From the NCBI RefSeq assembly GCF_000269865.1, contig NZ_AKKV01000021.1:62001-126000 (forward strand): 64,000 bases of DNA, read 5' to 3'. The notes under the pieces were generated by a model, which was not told the origin of the DNA, did no database searches, and worked only from the letters and a program-made list of their open reading frames with translations. Source of the stretch: Fictibacillus macauensis ZFHKF-1. Its GTDB lineage: Bacteria > Bacillota > Bacilli > Bacillales > Fictibacillaceae. A program made the position numbers and the translations under genes. Of the stretch, positions 25,905 through 35,579 are shown piece after piece (the first letter of the stretch is position 1; every line of letters begins with the position of its first letter).

Positions 25905-27821
25905 TTAGGCGTTTTTTTCTTGGATTTGAAGAAGCATCTTGTCAATGACCTGATCTACCGCTTGAAAAGAGGAGTGGTCTTCTTTATATTTGCGAACATT
26001 CATGCCTCTTTTTTGTTGCTCTTCATCACCAACGATGAAAACATATGGTATTTTCTTTAACTGTGCCTCGCGCATTTTATAGCCTAGTTTCTCCTCGCGC
26101 TCATCGCTTGAGACTCGGAGACCCGCTGCCGTTAACTCTTGAAGAAGTTCTTGTACATAGGCACCGTGTATTTTAGGAGAAACCGGAATAATAAGCGCTT
26201 GCACAGGAGCAAGCCATAATGGAAAAGCACCTCCATAATGCTCAATTAAAATGCCTAAAAATCGATCTATAGAACCTAAAATGGCTCGATGAATAACGAC
26301 CGGTCGTTCTTTCTCATTATGTTGGTTAATATAATGAAGATTGAACTTTTCTGGCATTTGAAAATCAAGTTGAACAGTCGCACATTGATGACTTCTCTTT
26401 AGACAATCAGAAATATGGAAGTCGATTTTCGGACCGTAAAACGCCCCATCTCCTTCATTAATACGATATGGTAAGTTAAAGCGCTTAAGCACATTTTCTA
26501 AAGCTGCTTCCGCTTCATTCCACAACGCATCATCTCCCATAGAGTGTAGTGGTCGTGTTGAAAGTTCAATACTATACTCAAAGCCAAATGTACGATACAC
26601 TTCGTCGATTACGAGAAGCACATTGTATATTTCTTCTTCAATTTGTTCGGGCGTTACAAAAAGATGAGCGTCATCTTGACAGAAGGAACGAACACGCAAA
26701 AGTCCATTTAATGCGCCACTGTATTCATGGCGATGAACATGACCAAATTCGGCTATTCGCATTGGTAACTCCCGATAAGAACGTAACTTATTTTTAAATA
26801 TCAGCATATGACCGGGACAATTCATCGGCTTTAGCGCAAACTTCGCCTGATCCACTTCAGAAAAATACATATTATCATGATAATGATCCCAGTGCCCAGA
26901 TTCCTCCCATAGCCGTTGATTCATAAGAAGCGGGGTTTTTACTTCATCAAAGCCACGTTGTTGTAAACTGCGCAAATAGTGCTCTAGCTCATTGCGAATG
27001 ATTTGACCTTTTGGAAGATAAAAAGGCATTCCCGGCGCTTCTTCAGAAAACATAAATAGCTCTAATTCACTTCCGAGCTTTTTATGATTTCGCTCTGCCG
27101 CTTCTTTAAGAAATTGCGTATGTTCTTCTAATGCTGCTTGCGAAGCAAAGGCAATCCCATAAATTCGTTGCATCATCGCATTATTAGCATCTCCTCGCCA
27201 ATAGGCTCCCGAAACCGATACGAGCTTAAATGCTTTAATCCAGGCAGTTGATGGTACGTGAGGGCCCCTACATAGATCAATAAAGTCTCCTTGCTTATAA
27301 TGGGTAATTACGCTTCCCTCATCAATAGCATGTAATAGCTCTAGCTTACGAAAATCACCTTGTTCTTTCCAATAGCGCTCACTTTCTTCACGTGACACTT
27401 CCATTCGCTCAAACGCTAAATTTTCTTTTATAATTTTGCGCATTTCTTGTTCAATTTTCACTAAATGTTCTTGTGTTAACGATTCATTCAACTCAAAATC
27501 ATAATAAAAACCATGCTCAATCGCTGGACCTACCCCAAACTTTACATCTTTATATAATCGTTTCACCGCTTGTGCTAATACGTGAGCTGCACTATGGCGC
27601 ATGATTGCTAGCCCTTCTTGATCTTGAAGTGTATACAGCTTTACCGCTCCATCTTCTAAAATAGGTTCATTATAATGTAATGGTTTACCATTCACTTCGC
27701 CTGCCACGACTTTTTTCTTTAGCGAAATCGCAATACGTTCAGCCACATTTTCAATCGTTACACCCTCATTAAATTCTTTCTTTTGTCCATCTGGAAATTG
27801 AAGCTGCCGTTGTCTCTTCAT
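25905..27821 (-). CDS. thrS: Threonine--tRNA ligase
   Basis: A 638-residue class II aminoacyl-tRNA synthetase: N-terminal TGS domain (about 1-62), editing domain with HSAAHVLAQAV (HxxxH metal-like motif near 75), catalytic core with MNCPGHMLIF, RIAEFGHVHRHEYSGALNGLLRVRSF, and a C-terminal anticodon domain. Length is normal. ATG 27821 has AAAGGAG 8 nt upstream; a GTG three codons earlier lies on the ribosome-binding site. Two T-box leaders precede it. Confidence 0.97.
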   Translation of the reverse strand: MKRQRQLQFPDGQKKEFNEGVTIENVAERIAISLKKKVVAGEVNGKPLHYNEPILEDGAVKLYTLQDQEGLAIMRHSAAHVLAQAVKRLYKDVKFGVGPAIEHGFYYDFELNESLTQEHLVKIEQEMRKIIKENLAFERMEVSREESERYWKEQGDFRKLELLHAIDEGSVITHYKQGDFIDLCRGPHVPSTAWIKAFKLVSVSGAYWRGDANNAMMQRIYGIAFASQAALEEHTQFLKEAAERNHKKLGSELELFMFSEEAPGMPFYLPKGQIIRNELEHYLRSLQQRGFDEVKTPLLMNQRLWEESGHWDHYHDNMYFSEVDQAKFALKPMNCPGHMLIFKNKLRSYRELPMRIAEFGHVHRHEYSGALNGLLRVRSFCQDDAHLFVTPEQIEEEIYNVLLVIDEVYRTFGFEYSIELSTRPLHSMGDDALWNEAEAALENVLKRFNLPYRINEGDGAFYGPKIDFHISDCLKRSHQCATVQLDFQMPEKFNLHYINQHNEKERPVVIHRAILGSIDRFLGILIEHYGGAFPLWLAPVQALIIPVSPKIHGAYVQELLQELTAAGLRVSSDEREEKLGYKMREAQLKKIPYVFIVGDEEQQKRGMNVRKYKEDHSSFQAVDQVIDKMLLQIQEKNA

Positions 27822-27840
27822 AGATCCCACTCCTTTATAT

Positions 27841-28085
27841 AAAAACGCACACCCTCCCTATGATAGGGACGAGTGTGCGTTACCCGTGGTTCCACCCTGG
27901 TTCCTGTTCCTTAACAACAAACAGCTCCATTTCGCGATAACGTTGCGTCTACGGCAAAGGATACTCTTATTTCCCCTTTGCAGCTCCAAGGTGGTCAATT
28001 ACTAGGATCATCTAGGAGGCTTGCAGCCGAGACCTCCCTCTCTGTAGGATGTTCACTTAGTAATTGGTGTCCTTTTCTTTGCTTT
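27841..28085 (-). promoter_or_regulatory. T-box riboswitch, thrS-proximal (specifier ACC)
   Basis: Minus strand. Stem I has the distal GGCTGCAAGCC and GAGAGGGAGG motifs; helix CAATTACTA/TAGTAATTG is followed by ACCA, which I read as the threonine specifier ACC plus purine. The T-box sequence AGGGTGGAACCACGG is at 27880-27898, followed by a GC-rich terminator hairpin (about 27841-27880) ending in U residues. Uncharged tRNA-Thr should promote readthrough. Confidence 0.93.
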
Positions 28086-28109
28086 TTTTCTATATATGAG
28101 ATGACATAA

Positions 28110-28350
28110 AAAAACGCACGCATCCCTCTCTATAGGGACGAGTGCGTTTTACCCGTGGTTCCACCCAGATTCCCAACAAACATCCGTTTGTTGGCTCTAG
28201 CGCTTTAACGCAGCGTGTACGGTTGCTAGCTACACCTCTGTTCACTAGCTCAGCTTAAGGATGGTTAATCATTTCCCTTGTTGAGGAGTTTTCAGCAACC
28301 TCCCTCTCTGTACAACCGGTTGAAATGACTGTTGTTCCTATCATTGCTTT
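28110..28350 (-). promoter_or_regulatory. T-box riboswitch, thrS-distal (tandem copy, specifier ACC)
   Basis: A second complete T-box upstream of the first: GAGAGGGAGG distal motif, helix TCATTTC/GAAATGA followed by AACCA (specifier ACC), T-box GGGTGGAACCACGG at 28149-28167 and its own terminator hairpin ending at about 28113. The two leaders are similar only at conserved parts and at the ACCAnCCTT segment. Confidence 0.92.
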
Positions 28351-28416
28351 TTACGTTCGTTTTTAGATTTATAATAGAATATACAATATACTCCAAAAAG
28401 ATACAACCATTACTTT

Positions 28417-29082
28417 CTATTTTTTATAAATTCTTACTTGATCTCCCTCTCCAACAATGAGCGTGTGCGCCATATTTAAGAAAAGTCCATGTTCAATGAC
28501 ACCTGTTAGCGTATCAAGCCAGGCGGCAAATGCCTCTACATTCTCATCCTGTGGCAGTTGAATATCAACAATATAATGACCACTATCGGTAATGAATATT
28601 TCTTCATCACTTCGACGTAATTGAGGTTGTAGTCCCTTCTGTTCAAATAGCGCTATACTATGCGATGCCCCAAACGGTAACACTTCAATGGGTAATGGAA
28701 AAGCACCTAACGTTTTTACTTTTTTCTTAGCATCAACGATCCAAATGACTTCTTTAGAAGCTTTTGCTACAACTTTTTCATATAAGAGTGCGCCTCCGCC
28801 CCCTTTAATTCCATTTAAGTGATCATCCACTTCATCGGCACCATCAATCGTCACATCAATATGTGAAACATCATCAATCGAAACGAGTGGAATGCCCCAT
28901 TTGTTTGCTAAATCGGTCGTTGCTTGTGAAGTAGCCACCCCTTTGATCGATAAGCCTTCTTGTACACGTTGCGCCAATGCTTTTAACATATAATAAGCCG
29001 TTGAGCCTGTGCCAAGTCCAACAACCATTCCGTCTTTTATATAGTCACTTGCTCGCTCTCCTGCTAACTGTTTCTCATTCAT
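28417..29082 (-). CDS. rpiA: Ribose-5-phosphate isomerase A
   Basis: A 221-residue cytoplasmic enzyme interconverting ribose-5-P and ribulose-5-P. Conserved motifs are GLGTGSTAYYML (near 20-31), DGADEVDDHLNGIKGGGGALLYEKVVA (catalytic Asp and Glu in the family pattern). ATG 29082 has AAAGGAG 9 nt upstream; the longer frame begins 15 codons earlier without a site. It ends about 70 nt before the thrS leader region and could be read into it, since no terminator is visible between. Confidence 0.93.
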   Translation of the reverse strand: MNEKQLAGERASDYIKDGMVVGLGTGSTAYYMLKALAQRVQEGLSIKGVATSQATTDLANKWGIPLVSIDDVSHIDVTIDGADEVDDHLNGIKGGGGALLYEKVVAKASKEVIWIVDAKKKVKTLGAFPLPIEVLPFGASHSIALFEQKGLQPQLRRSDEEIFITDSGHYIVDIQLPQDENVEAFAAWLDTLTGVIEHGLFLNMAHTLIVGEGDQVRIYKK

Positions 29083-29160
29083 TTCATAAAACTCCTTTAC
29101 TTCTAAAAAAATAACTTCTATTAGCATACACGTTTACCCATCATAAGAGAAATTTTAGGA

Positions 29161-29188
29161 TTGCAAATTTGTATTTTTGGGGTATCAT
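29161..29188 (+). promoter_or_regulatory. Probable sigma-A promoter of kimA
   Basis: TTGCAA (29161-29166), 16-nt spacer, TATCAT (29183-29188), about 37 nt before the start codon. This leaves no room for a ydaO-type c-di-AMP riboswitch. Confidence 0.55.
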
Positions 29189-29224
29189 AAACTATTGTTA
29201 TAACTTAACTTTGGCGGTGAAACT

Positions 29225-31048
29225 ATGCTCACGAATATGAAACGGTTGTTAATCGGACGACCGTTAAAATCAGCGCAAGCTGGTGATCAAAAATTAAATA
29301 AATTAAAAGCTTTAGCCATTCTTTCATCCGATGCATTATCGTCCGTTGCTTATGGAACGGAACAAATATTAATTGTGCTCGCAACTGTTGGTGTTGTTGC
29401 TTTTTGGTACTCGTTACCGATTGCTATTGGTGTACTTATTTTATTGCTGGCGCTTATTCTATCCTACCGACAAATTATTTTCTCTTATCCTCATGGCGGT
29501 GGTGCCTATGTGGTATCAAAGGAAAATCTCGGGACTAATTATGGATTAATTGCCGGTGGGTCGTTGCTTGTTGACTACATTCTAACTGTAGCGGTTAGTG
29601 TGTCAGCGGGAACGGATGCGATTACATCTGCCCTTCCATCGTTACATGCTCATAATGTAGCCATTGCTGTTGTACTCGTAATGATCATCACGATTTTGAA
29701 TTTACGCGGGTTAACGGAATCAGCAACGATTCTTGCTTACCCTGTCTACTTATTTGTTCTCGCTTTAATTGTCATGGTAATCGTCGGAATCTATCACATC
29801 GCAACTGGCGCGGTTCCTGCGACTGCACATACACCAGTTGGTACATCGGTTACAGGCTTAAGTCTTTTTATATTATTACGTGCTTTTGCATCGGGTTGTT
29901 CGGCATTAACTGGTGTTGAAGCTATATCAAATGCCATTCCGAACTTCAAAAGTCCACAGGCTCGAAATGCGGCGACAACCCTCATTATGATGGGGTCACT
30001 GCTCGCTATTTTATTTACAGGCGTTACGTTCCTTGCCTATTGGTATGGAGTGGGACCTAAAGGAGACGAAACAGTCGTTTCGCAAATTGCTGCAGAGACA
30101 TTCGGACGAAGCTATGTGTATTATTTTATCCAAGGAACAACTGCTCTCATTCTTGTGTTAGCTGCCAATACAGGGTATTCAGCGTTTCCACAGCTAGCTT
30201 ATAACCTAGCAAGCGATAAATTTATGCCACGTATGTATACGATGCGCGGTGATCGTCTTGGTTATTCAAACGGTATTATTACGCTCGGTGTTGGCTCCAT
30301 TTTGCTCATTATCGCTTTTGGAGGACAAACAGAAAACCTAATACCTCTCTATGCTGTTGGTGTATTTATTCCTTTTACGCTCTCGCAAACAGGTATGATT
30401 ATTAAATGGGTTAAAGAGAAGCCTAAAGGTTGGATTCCAAAACTAACAGCGAACTTAATTGGTGCGCTCATTACATTAACTGTACTGCTGATTTTCTTAA
30501 TTACAAAGTTCTCACAAGTATGGGCTGTTTTCATTTTCTTACCATTAATTATTATAATGTTTCATCGCATTCACCGTCATTATCGTGATGTTGGTGATCA
30601 ATTGCGTCTTGAATCTGAACAACCACCGATTCCAATTGAAGGAAATGTCATTATCGTTCCCGTTGCTGGTATGACACGCGTTGTTGAGAACTCAATTAAT
30701 TACGCTAAAACGTTATCTGATCAAGTGATTGCCGTATATGTTGCGTTTGATCGCGAAGACGAAAAACGCTTTGAAGAGAAATGGAAGCAATGGCAACCAG
30801 ATATTCGTCTTGTTACCTTGCATTCTCAATACAGAAGTATTATTGGGCCACTTACGAAGTTTATTGATACAGCAAGCAATAAAGCGAAAGAATCAAATTA
30901 TTGGGTAACAGTTCTCATTCCTCAATTTATTACGAAGAAAAACTGGCATAATATTTTGCACAACCAATCAAGTTTATTAATTCGTGCCTATCTTCTCTAT
31001 CGAAGAAATGTAGTAGTTACGACAGTACCATATCGCTTTAAAAAATAA
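29225..31048 (+). CDS. kimA: Potassium importer KimA (YdaO family, APC superfamily)
   Basis: A 607-residue protein, the same length as Bacillus subtilis KimA. The first about 450 residues hold twelve membrane helices of the APC fold (SSDALSSVAYGTEQIL, SYPHGGGAYVVSKENLG); the last about 150 form a cytoplasmic USP-like domain starting near NVIIVPVAGMTRVVENSINYAKTL, the c-di-AMP-binding part in KimA. It imports potassium at high affinity. It is monocistronic and divergent from rpiA. Confidence 0.88.
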   Translation: MLTNMKRLLIGRPLKSAQAGDQKLNKLKALAILSSDALSSVAYGTEQILIVLATVGVVAFWYSLPIAIGVLILLLALILSYRQIIFSYPHGGGAYVVSKENLGTNYGLIAGGSLLVDYILTVAVSVSAGTDAITSALPSLHAHNVAIAVVLVMIITILNLRGLTESATILAYPVYLFVLALIVMVIVGIYHIATGAVPATAHTPVGTSVTGLSLFILLRAFASGCSALTGVEAISNAIPNFKSPQARNAATTLIMMGSLLAILFTGVTFLAYWYGVGPKGDETVVSQIAAETFGRSYVYYFIQGTTALILVLAANTGYSAFPQLAYNLASDKFMPRMYTMRGDRLGYSNGIITLGVGSILLIIAFGGQTENLIPLYAVGVFIPFTLSQTGMIIKWVKEKPKGWIPKLTANLIGALITLTVLLIFLITKFSQVWAVFIFLPLIIIMFHRIHRHYRDVGDQLRLESEQPPIPIEGNVIIVPVAGMTRVVENSINYAKTLSDQVIAVYVAFDREDEKRFEEKWKQWQPDIRLVTLHSQYRSIIGPLTKFIDTASNKAKESNYWVTVLIPQFITKKNWHNILHNQSSLLIRAYLLYRRNVVVTTVPYRFKK

Positions 31049-31065
31049 AGGATTACACAAATAAA

Positions 31066-31105
31066 AACACAATGTACTTACAATTATAAGTCATTGTGTT
31101 TTTTT
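31066..31105 (+). terminator. Terminator of kimA
   Basis: AACACAATG...CATTGTGTT stem with inner ACTTA/TAAGT pairing, followed by seven T. Confidence 0.85.
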
Positions 31106-31333
31106 GTCATTTATATGGTAAAACTAACATAAGGAGAGTTATCTAATACATTGATTGATAGAACTGTTACAGGCTACAACAACGCCCAATCACAACTCGT
31201 TGTTATACTCTTAGCGGTTATAGGAAAGAGGTATCCCGTTCAATTAATGCTCCTACATTACACAAGAAACTTCTACTTTAACCTGGGTTGTAATGCACTG
31301 CACGTAACCTACTTTCATTCATTTGCTCACAAT

Positions 31334-31359
31334 AAAACCGTGGCCATCACCACGGTTTT
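31334..31359 (-). terminator. Terminator of topB
   Basis: AAAACCGTGG / CCACGGTTTT around a 6-nt loop, just after the topB stop on the minus strand. Confidence 0.8.
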
Positions 31360-31363
31360 AGTA

Positions 31364-33514
31364 TTACAGTTTAAATTCAATTTTAAACGTCTCTGGATTT
31401 AGTTTTAATGCTGCTGCAAAAGGGTTTCCTTGTTTGTTCTTAAAGCCTTTGAGTGTCGTTGTTTCACCTTTTTCTAACAAGCGTTTCGCTTGTGCGGGCG
31501 ATAGTTTCTTTTTGGCAATGATCCCGGAAATAGAAAATTTACAGCCTTCTTTGTAACCTGAACAACCGTAAAAATGATTGCGTTTAATATACACCACATC
31601 TTTACCACAGACAGGGCACGTACCTACCCGCTCTGCGCCACCTTTTGGTGATGAAACCGCAATATGATCCACCTTCCATGATGATGCTCCTGCCATTGCC
31701 TCCGTAATAACCTTTTGTGTCATGCGCCGAGTCAGCTCCATGAATTGACGGGCATCCGCTTTCCCTCTACCAATTTCAGAAAGCCGTTGCTCCCACACAG
31801 CCGTTGTTTCGGCCGAAGTTAAAATGGACGTTTCGCCAATCGCATCAATCAATACTTTTGCTTTTTCGGTCGCAAACACTTGGTTTTTCACTACGCTAAT
31901 ATAGTTTAAGACTTCAATTTTTTTAATAATGCTACTGCGCGTAGCCTCTGTTCCTAATCCTTGGACTTGCTTTAGCACTTTACTTAATTCTTCATCTTCA
32001 ATCGTTTTTCCCGCTGTTTTCATAAGCGTCACTAGACTTCCGAGCGTATACCGCTTAGGCGCTTGTGTTTTGCCTTCGGTGACAGTTGTTTTCTTGGTAC
32101 ATCCTTCTGCACCTACAGCTACATCGGGTAACAGCGCTTGCTCTTCGTCTTGATCAAGTGGCTGATACATCACTTTCCGCCAGCCTTCCTGGATGACAAC
32201 TTTTCCTTTTGAAAGAAATAAATCACGACCGGCGATCAACGTTGAAATTGTCGTCGTATCGACAATCGTCTGTTCATGGTGAGCCGCAATGACACTTTTA
32301 ATAATCAAATCATAAATGTTGCGCTCATCCCTACTTAAAGAAGATGGGTCTTTAACGTTTTCGGTCGGAATGATGGCATAGTGATCCGACACTTTAGCGG
32401 CATTTACAAAGCGTTTATTGCCCATAATCGTCGGTTTAGGCGCAGGCAGTACCTGCTTATACGCCGGGTATTGCTCTAGCTTTGCTAAAATAGCCGGTAA
32501 GGTTTTTGCCTCTTCTTGCGTAATATGCGCGCTATCAGATCGCGGATAGCTGACCAGTTTCTTTAAGTAGAGCTCACTCGTAATATTCAATGTCTTTTCA
32601 GGCGAATATTTAAAAAGCTGGTTCGCCTTAGCTTGAAGAGTGGATAAATTAAACAGCAGCGGTGGCTCATAGGCTTTGCGCTCTTTTTTTACATCGGTAA
32701 CCCGTCCTGCTTGACCATGACTTCGTTGTTGCACAAGCTCGGCTTCTTCTTTCGTCTTCATGCGACTATTGCCTTTGTCATCGTGCCATTTTCCTTGAAA
32801 CGTCTCATTTCCCATTTGTAGCGTTGCGAGTACTTCATAAAACGTTTCTGGTTGAAATTGCTCAATTTCGCGTTCGCGTTTAACGATCAAAGCAACCGTA
32901 GGTGTCATTACTCGACCGGTAGGAAACGTTTGCCGGCCCGCACCATTTTTTTGCATGAGAATCGTATACACACGGGTTGTATTTAAGCCTACAAGCCAAT
33001 CAGCACAAGCGCGTGCATATGCTTCATAAAAAACAGGCAGCGTTTCTGCTCCAGACTTCAACTGATGAAACCCATCTAAGACTGCTTTTTTCGTTAACGA
33101 AGAGATCCATAATCGCTTCACAGGTTTGTTACACTTCATATGGATAAGCAGTGACTTATAAATAAGTTCTCCTTCACGACCAGCATCCGTCGCGCCAATA
33201 ATTTCGGTTACAGCCGGCTGAAAGGCTAGCTTCTTAATGAGTTGAAATTGCTCCCACTTAGACGATGACACTTTGTAGCGAAACCGCTCCGGCATCATTG
33301 GCAACGTCTCTAACTTCCATTTTTCCCACTCTGGCTTGTACTCTTTCGGTGGCACAAGTTCTAATAAATGCCCTACACACCATGTTAAGTAAGCACCTTG
33401 CTCAAACGGAGCCTGCGGGGGAATCTCATAATATCCTTTATGCTTTTTCACTTTAGAAAAAGGCCCGGCAAGCGCCTGAGCCTGAGAAGGTTTCTCTGCA
33501 ATAATTAGCTTCAT
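31364..33514 (-). CDS. topB: DNA topoisomerase III
   Basis: A 716-residue type IA topoisomerase. The TOPRIM domain begins MKLIIAEKPSQAQALA and includes GATDAGREGELIY (107-119). The catalytic tyrosine is Y323 in SYPRSDSAHI. Near the C-terminus is a four-Cys zinc ribbon (CPVCGKDVVYIKRNHFYGCSGYKEGCKF), then a basic tail. It decatenates DNA during replication and recombination. The gene stands alone. Confidence 0.95.
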   Translation of the reverse strand: MKLIIAEKPSQAQALAGPFSKVKKHKGYYEIPPQAPFEQGAYLTWCVGHLLELVPPKEYKPEWEKWKLETLPMMPERFRYKVSSSKWEQFQLIKKLAFQPAVTEIIGATDAGREGELIYKSLLIHMKCNKPVKRLWISSLTKKAVLDGFHQLKSGAETLPVFYEAYARACADWLVGLNTTRVYTILMQKNGAGRQTFPTGRVMTPTVALIVKREREIEQFQPETFYEVLATLQMGNETFQGKWHDDKGNSRMKTKEEAELVQQRSHGQAGRVTDVKKERKAYEPPLLFNLSTLQAKANQLFKYSPEKTLNITSELYLKKLVSYPRSDSAHITQEEAKTLPAILAKLEQYPAYKQVLPAPKPTIMGNKRFVNAAKVSDHYAIIPTENVKDPSSLSRDERNIYDLIIKSVIAAHHEQTIVDTTTISTLIAGRDLFLSKGKVVIQEGWRKVMYQPLDQDEEQALLPDVAVGAEGCTKKTTVTEGKTQAPKRYTLGSLVTLMKTAGKTIEDEELSKVLKQVQGLGTEATRSSIIKKIEVLNYISVVKNQVFATEKAKVLIDAIGETSILTSAETTAVWEQRLSEIGRGKADARQFMELTRRMTQKVITEAMAGASSWKVDHIAVSSPKGGAERVGTCPVCGKDVVYIKRNHFYGCSGYKEGCKFSISGIIAKKKLSPAQAKRLLEKGETTTLKGFKNKQGNPFAAALKLNPETFKIEFKL

Positions 33515-33636
33515 TCCTTGCTCCTTTTCACACCTTATAAGAAGAAGGCGAACATTTGTACTGTTAAGTATAGCATGAAAGATAGGAGGTCGTCACGAAT
33601 ACTGTTGTGAAAAAGTGAGTACGCAATGTAGTACGT

Positions 33637-34170
33637 TTATTCATAAAAAGGCTGTGGAACTTTGTTTGCTGCAATATACAATGGATGTCTAGGGTGACCG
33701 TTTTGAGTTCGCTCTATCGTGCAAATAGCGGTTGAATTCGCGTGAAGAAGTAACTGTAGCACCGCCTGGTCCCTCCTAAACAACTTACCATTTACTCCCC
33801 AAGCGAGGATTACTTTTTCACTATTCGCTACCGCCTGCAAAATATAGTGATCGTTGTCCTTTCCAATCGGATCCAGTGCTTCGCGTAACTTGTTAGGGTT
33901 CGTCGCTCTATACGCAAACAAATTCACAACTTCTAATGAACCATAGCCCCAATCTTTCGCAAACTGTACACATCTCCGTAACGTAGGATCATCTGTTAAA
34001 TGATCAGCCGTACTTGGATTAAGCATAATAAAAGTAACCTTTGGGAGTGTGTGCTCCCAAATTCTCCATAAGGAATAGCGATACTCGCCATCAATAACCG
34101 CCCCACTACTATTCTCTACTAGTCTTGTATCCACGCTAACTTTTATCGTAAGCACCTCGTTTCTTAACAT
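33637..34170 (-). CDS. DUF1643 family protein
   Basis: A 177-residue soluble protein with the family landmarks YRYSLWRIWEH, FIMLNPSTAD, DPTLRRCVQFAKDWGYG, VVNLFAYRATNPNKLREA and VILAWG-NG. DUF1643 proteins have no established function that I know. Their sporadic presence suggests accessory gene content. The start is uncertain: ATG 34170 has no clear ribosome-binding site. Confidence 0.8.
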   Translation of the reverse strand: MLRNEVLTIKVSVDTRLVENSSGAVIDGEYRYSLWRIWEHTLPKVTFIMLNPSTADHLTDDPTLRRCVQFAKDWGYGSLEVVNLFAYRATNPNKLREALDPIGKDNDHYILQAVANSEKVILAWGVNGKLFRRDQAVLQLLLHANSTAICTIERTQNGHPRHPLYIAANKVPQPFYE

Positions 34171-34253
34171 GGTATATTTTTATTGATTTCCTACGATTCA
34201 GCTAGTCTCCTAACACTTCATGACGTAAAAAAGGTAGATCAACGTCATCTACG

Positions 34254-34278
34254 AAAAACGCATTTCTTAAGAAATGCG
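34254..34278 (-). terminator. Terminator of the DinB-family gene
   Basis: Minus strand: the 20-bp perfect palindrome CGCATTTCTTAAGAAATGCG followed by TTTTT. Confidence 0.75.
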
Positions 34279-34308
34279 CGCTTCCTAATTATTTATATTC
34301 CTTCAGAG

Positions 34309-34830
34309 CTAGTTTTTCGTATTCATCACTTTTTGCTGCTCATACATGTAGTAAATATAATCCGTCGCTACACCTTTTTCTCCTAATTGATGAAGCATCG
34401 CCGATAAGTTACCTCGATGATACGTGCCATGATTCACAACATGTTGCATAAAGTCACATAAAGGTGCGGTCGCTTCACCAAGTGCAGGATGATGGATGGT
34501 AAGTAACGCCGTGGAATCTTCTGTTTGTTCCAGAAGCTCAACAAACTGTTGCAATAAGTTTTCATGCTTTTTGTGTAATTCATCTAGATTACACTCTAAT
34601 TCTGCTGTTAGAGATTGCAGTAACATGACGACTTCATCATAGCTTTTACCAGAAATAACGGCATACCAAAGGTAATCTGTTTTTACCATATGAAGAAGGG
34701 TATCACGAATACTTGGGAATACACTTTTTAGTTCGGTTGTTGTTAACTGTGCAGGTAAAGCTTGCACGTGCATAAACCACTTTTTGTTTGCCCAGCGATG
34801 ATAATGGATGTTCTTCAACGCAGAATCCAT
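34309..34830 (-). CDS. DinB-family protein
   Basis: A 173-residue four-helix-bundle protein of the DinB/YfiT type. The metal-ligand histidines are visible in RDTLLHMVKTDYLW and in HVVNHGTYHRGNL. Family members are thiol-dependent or metal-dependent enzymes of largely unknown substrate. ATG 34830 is chosen since GGAGG lies 8 nt upstream; a start five codons earlier sits on that site. Confidence 0.85.
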   Translation of the reverse strand: MDSALKNIHYHRWANKKWFMHVQALPAQLTTTELKSVFPSIRDTLLHMVKTDYLWYAVISGKSYDEVVMLLQSLTAELECNLDELHKKHENLLQQFVELLEQTEDSTALLTIHHPALGEATAPLCDFMQHVVNHGTYHRGNLSAMLHQLGEKGVATDYIYYMYEQQKVMNTKN

Positions 34831-34973
34831 AGACAGTTCCTCCATCTTCTCTTGACTTCATCACTTCTTATAATTCACGCTCTACCGAAAGAATTCCTGC
34901 TTGTCCAATAACAGGAATCTAAACGTTTATTGAAGAATAATTGAGGAGGATTGAACCTAGTAAGGAGGACTGT

Positions 34974-35579
34974 ATGGGCCATTCACGCGTACGACTCCAA
35001 GAGATGACTCTCGCTGATTTTCCTAGTGTTCATGCGTACGCTTCACTACCAGCTTGCGCAACGTATCAAGCGTTGGGACCGAACACTGAGGAAGAAACCT
35101 ATGCCTATATTCAGCAAGTAGTAGAAGAGGCAACCTATGAGCCGCGATCACGTTTTGTGTACGTAATATGCGAGGGAACCACCTCTGTACACGGAATTGG
35201 TGCGGTTGAATTACAAATCAAAGACCCCATTCAGGCTGTTGGTGAAATGGGCTATATTATTCATCCGCACTATTGGGGTCGTGGCTATGCGACAGAAGCC
35301 GCCGCGCAACTTCTGCAGATTGGCTATTCTTTTTTACGGTTGCAGCGAATTTATGCTACGTGCCATCCTGGCAATAAAGCTTCTTCTTCTGTTTTAGAGA
35401 AACTCGGCTTTCATTACGAAGCACTGCTTCCCAATCATATAAAAAGAATGGATGGCACTTGCAGTAGTTTTTTATACAGTCTTTTAAAAGAAGAATGGCA
35501 AGCGTTACGAGGACGAGAAAAGGACTTAGGGTTCAATGCTTCCTCTGTTTTATCGCATCTTCTGGAGCTTGAATCTTGA
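34974..35579 (+). CDS. GNAT acetyltransferase, RimJ-like, with a repeat-derived C-terminus
   Basis: A 201-residue acetyltransferase of the RimJ/RimL type: VRLQEMTLADFPSVHAYAS, EMGYIIHPHYWGRGYATEAAAQLLQIGYS (acetyl-CoA loop), LQRIYATCHPGNKASSSVLEKLGFHYEA. The target is unknown. ATG 34974 follows AAGGAGG by 5 nt. The last about 20 residues (from KDLGFNASSV) are encoded by the left end of dispersed repeat copy B, so the original C-terminus has probably been replaced or extended. Confidence 0.87.
   Translation: MGHSRVRLQEMTLADFPSVHAYASLPACATYQALGPNTEEETYAYIQQVVEEATYEPRSRFVYVICEGTTSVHGIGAVELQIKDPIQAVGEMGYIIHPHYWGRGYATEAAAQLLQIGYSFLRLQRIYATCHPGNKASSSVLEKLGFHYEALLPNHIKRMDGTCSSFLYSLLKEEWQALRGREKDLGFNASSVLSHLLELES

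Larger units (their letters stand above)
31049..31363. other. Intergenic stretch between kimA and topB
   Basis: It holds the kimA terminator and the topB terminator (listed separately). The 230 bp between contain an AAGGAGAG followed by a short TTG-started frame running into topB on the other strand, which I do not believe to be a gene. Nothing else was identified. Confidence 0.6.

Noticed and set aside
31151-31402. An 83-codon plus-strand frame after an AAGGAGAG
   Set aside because: It has a TTG start with poor spacing, no recognisable domain, runs through the topB terminator and overlaps the topB end.
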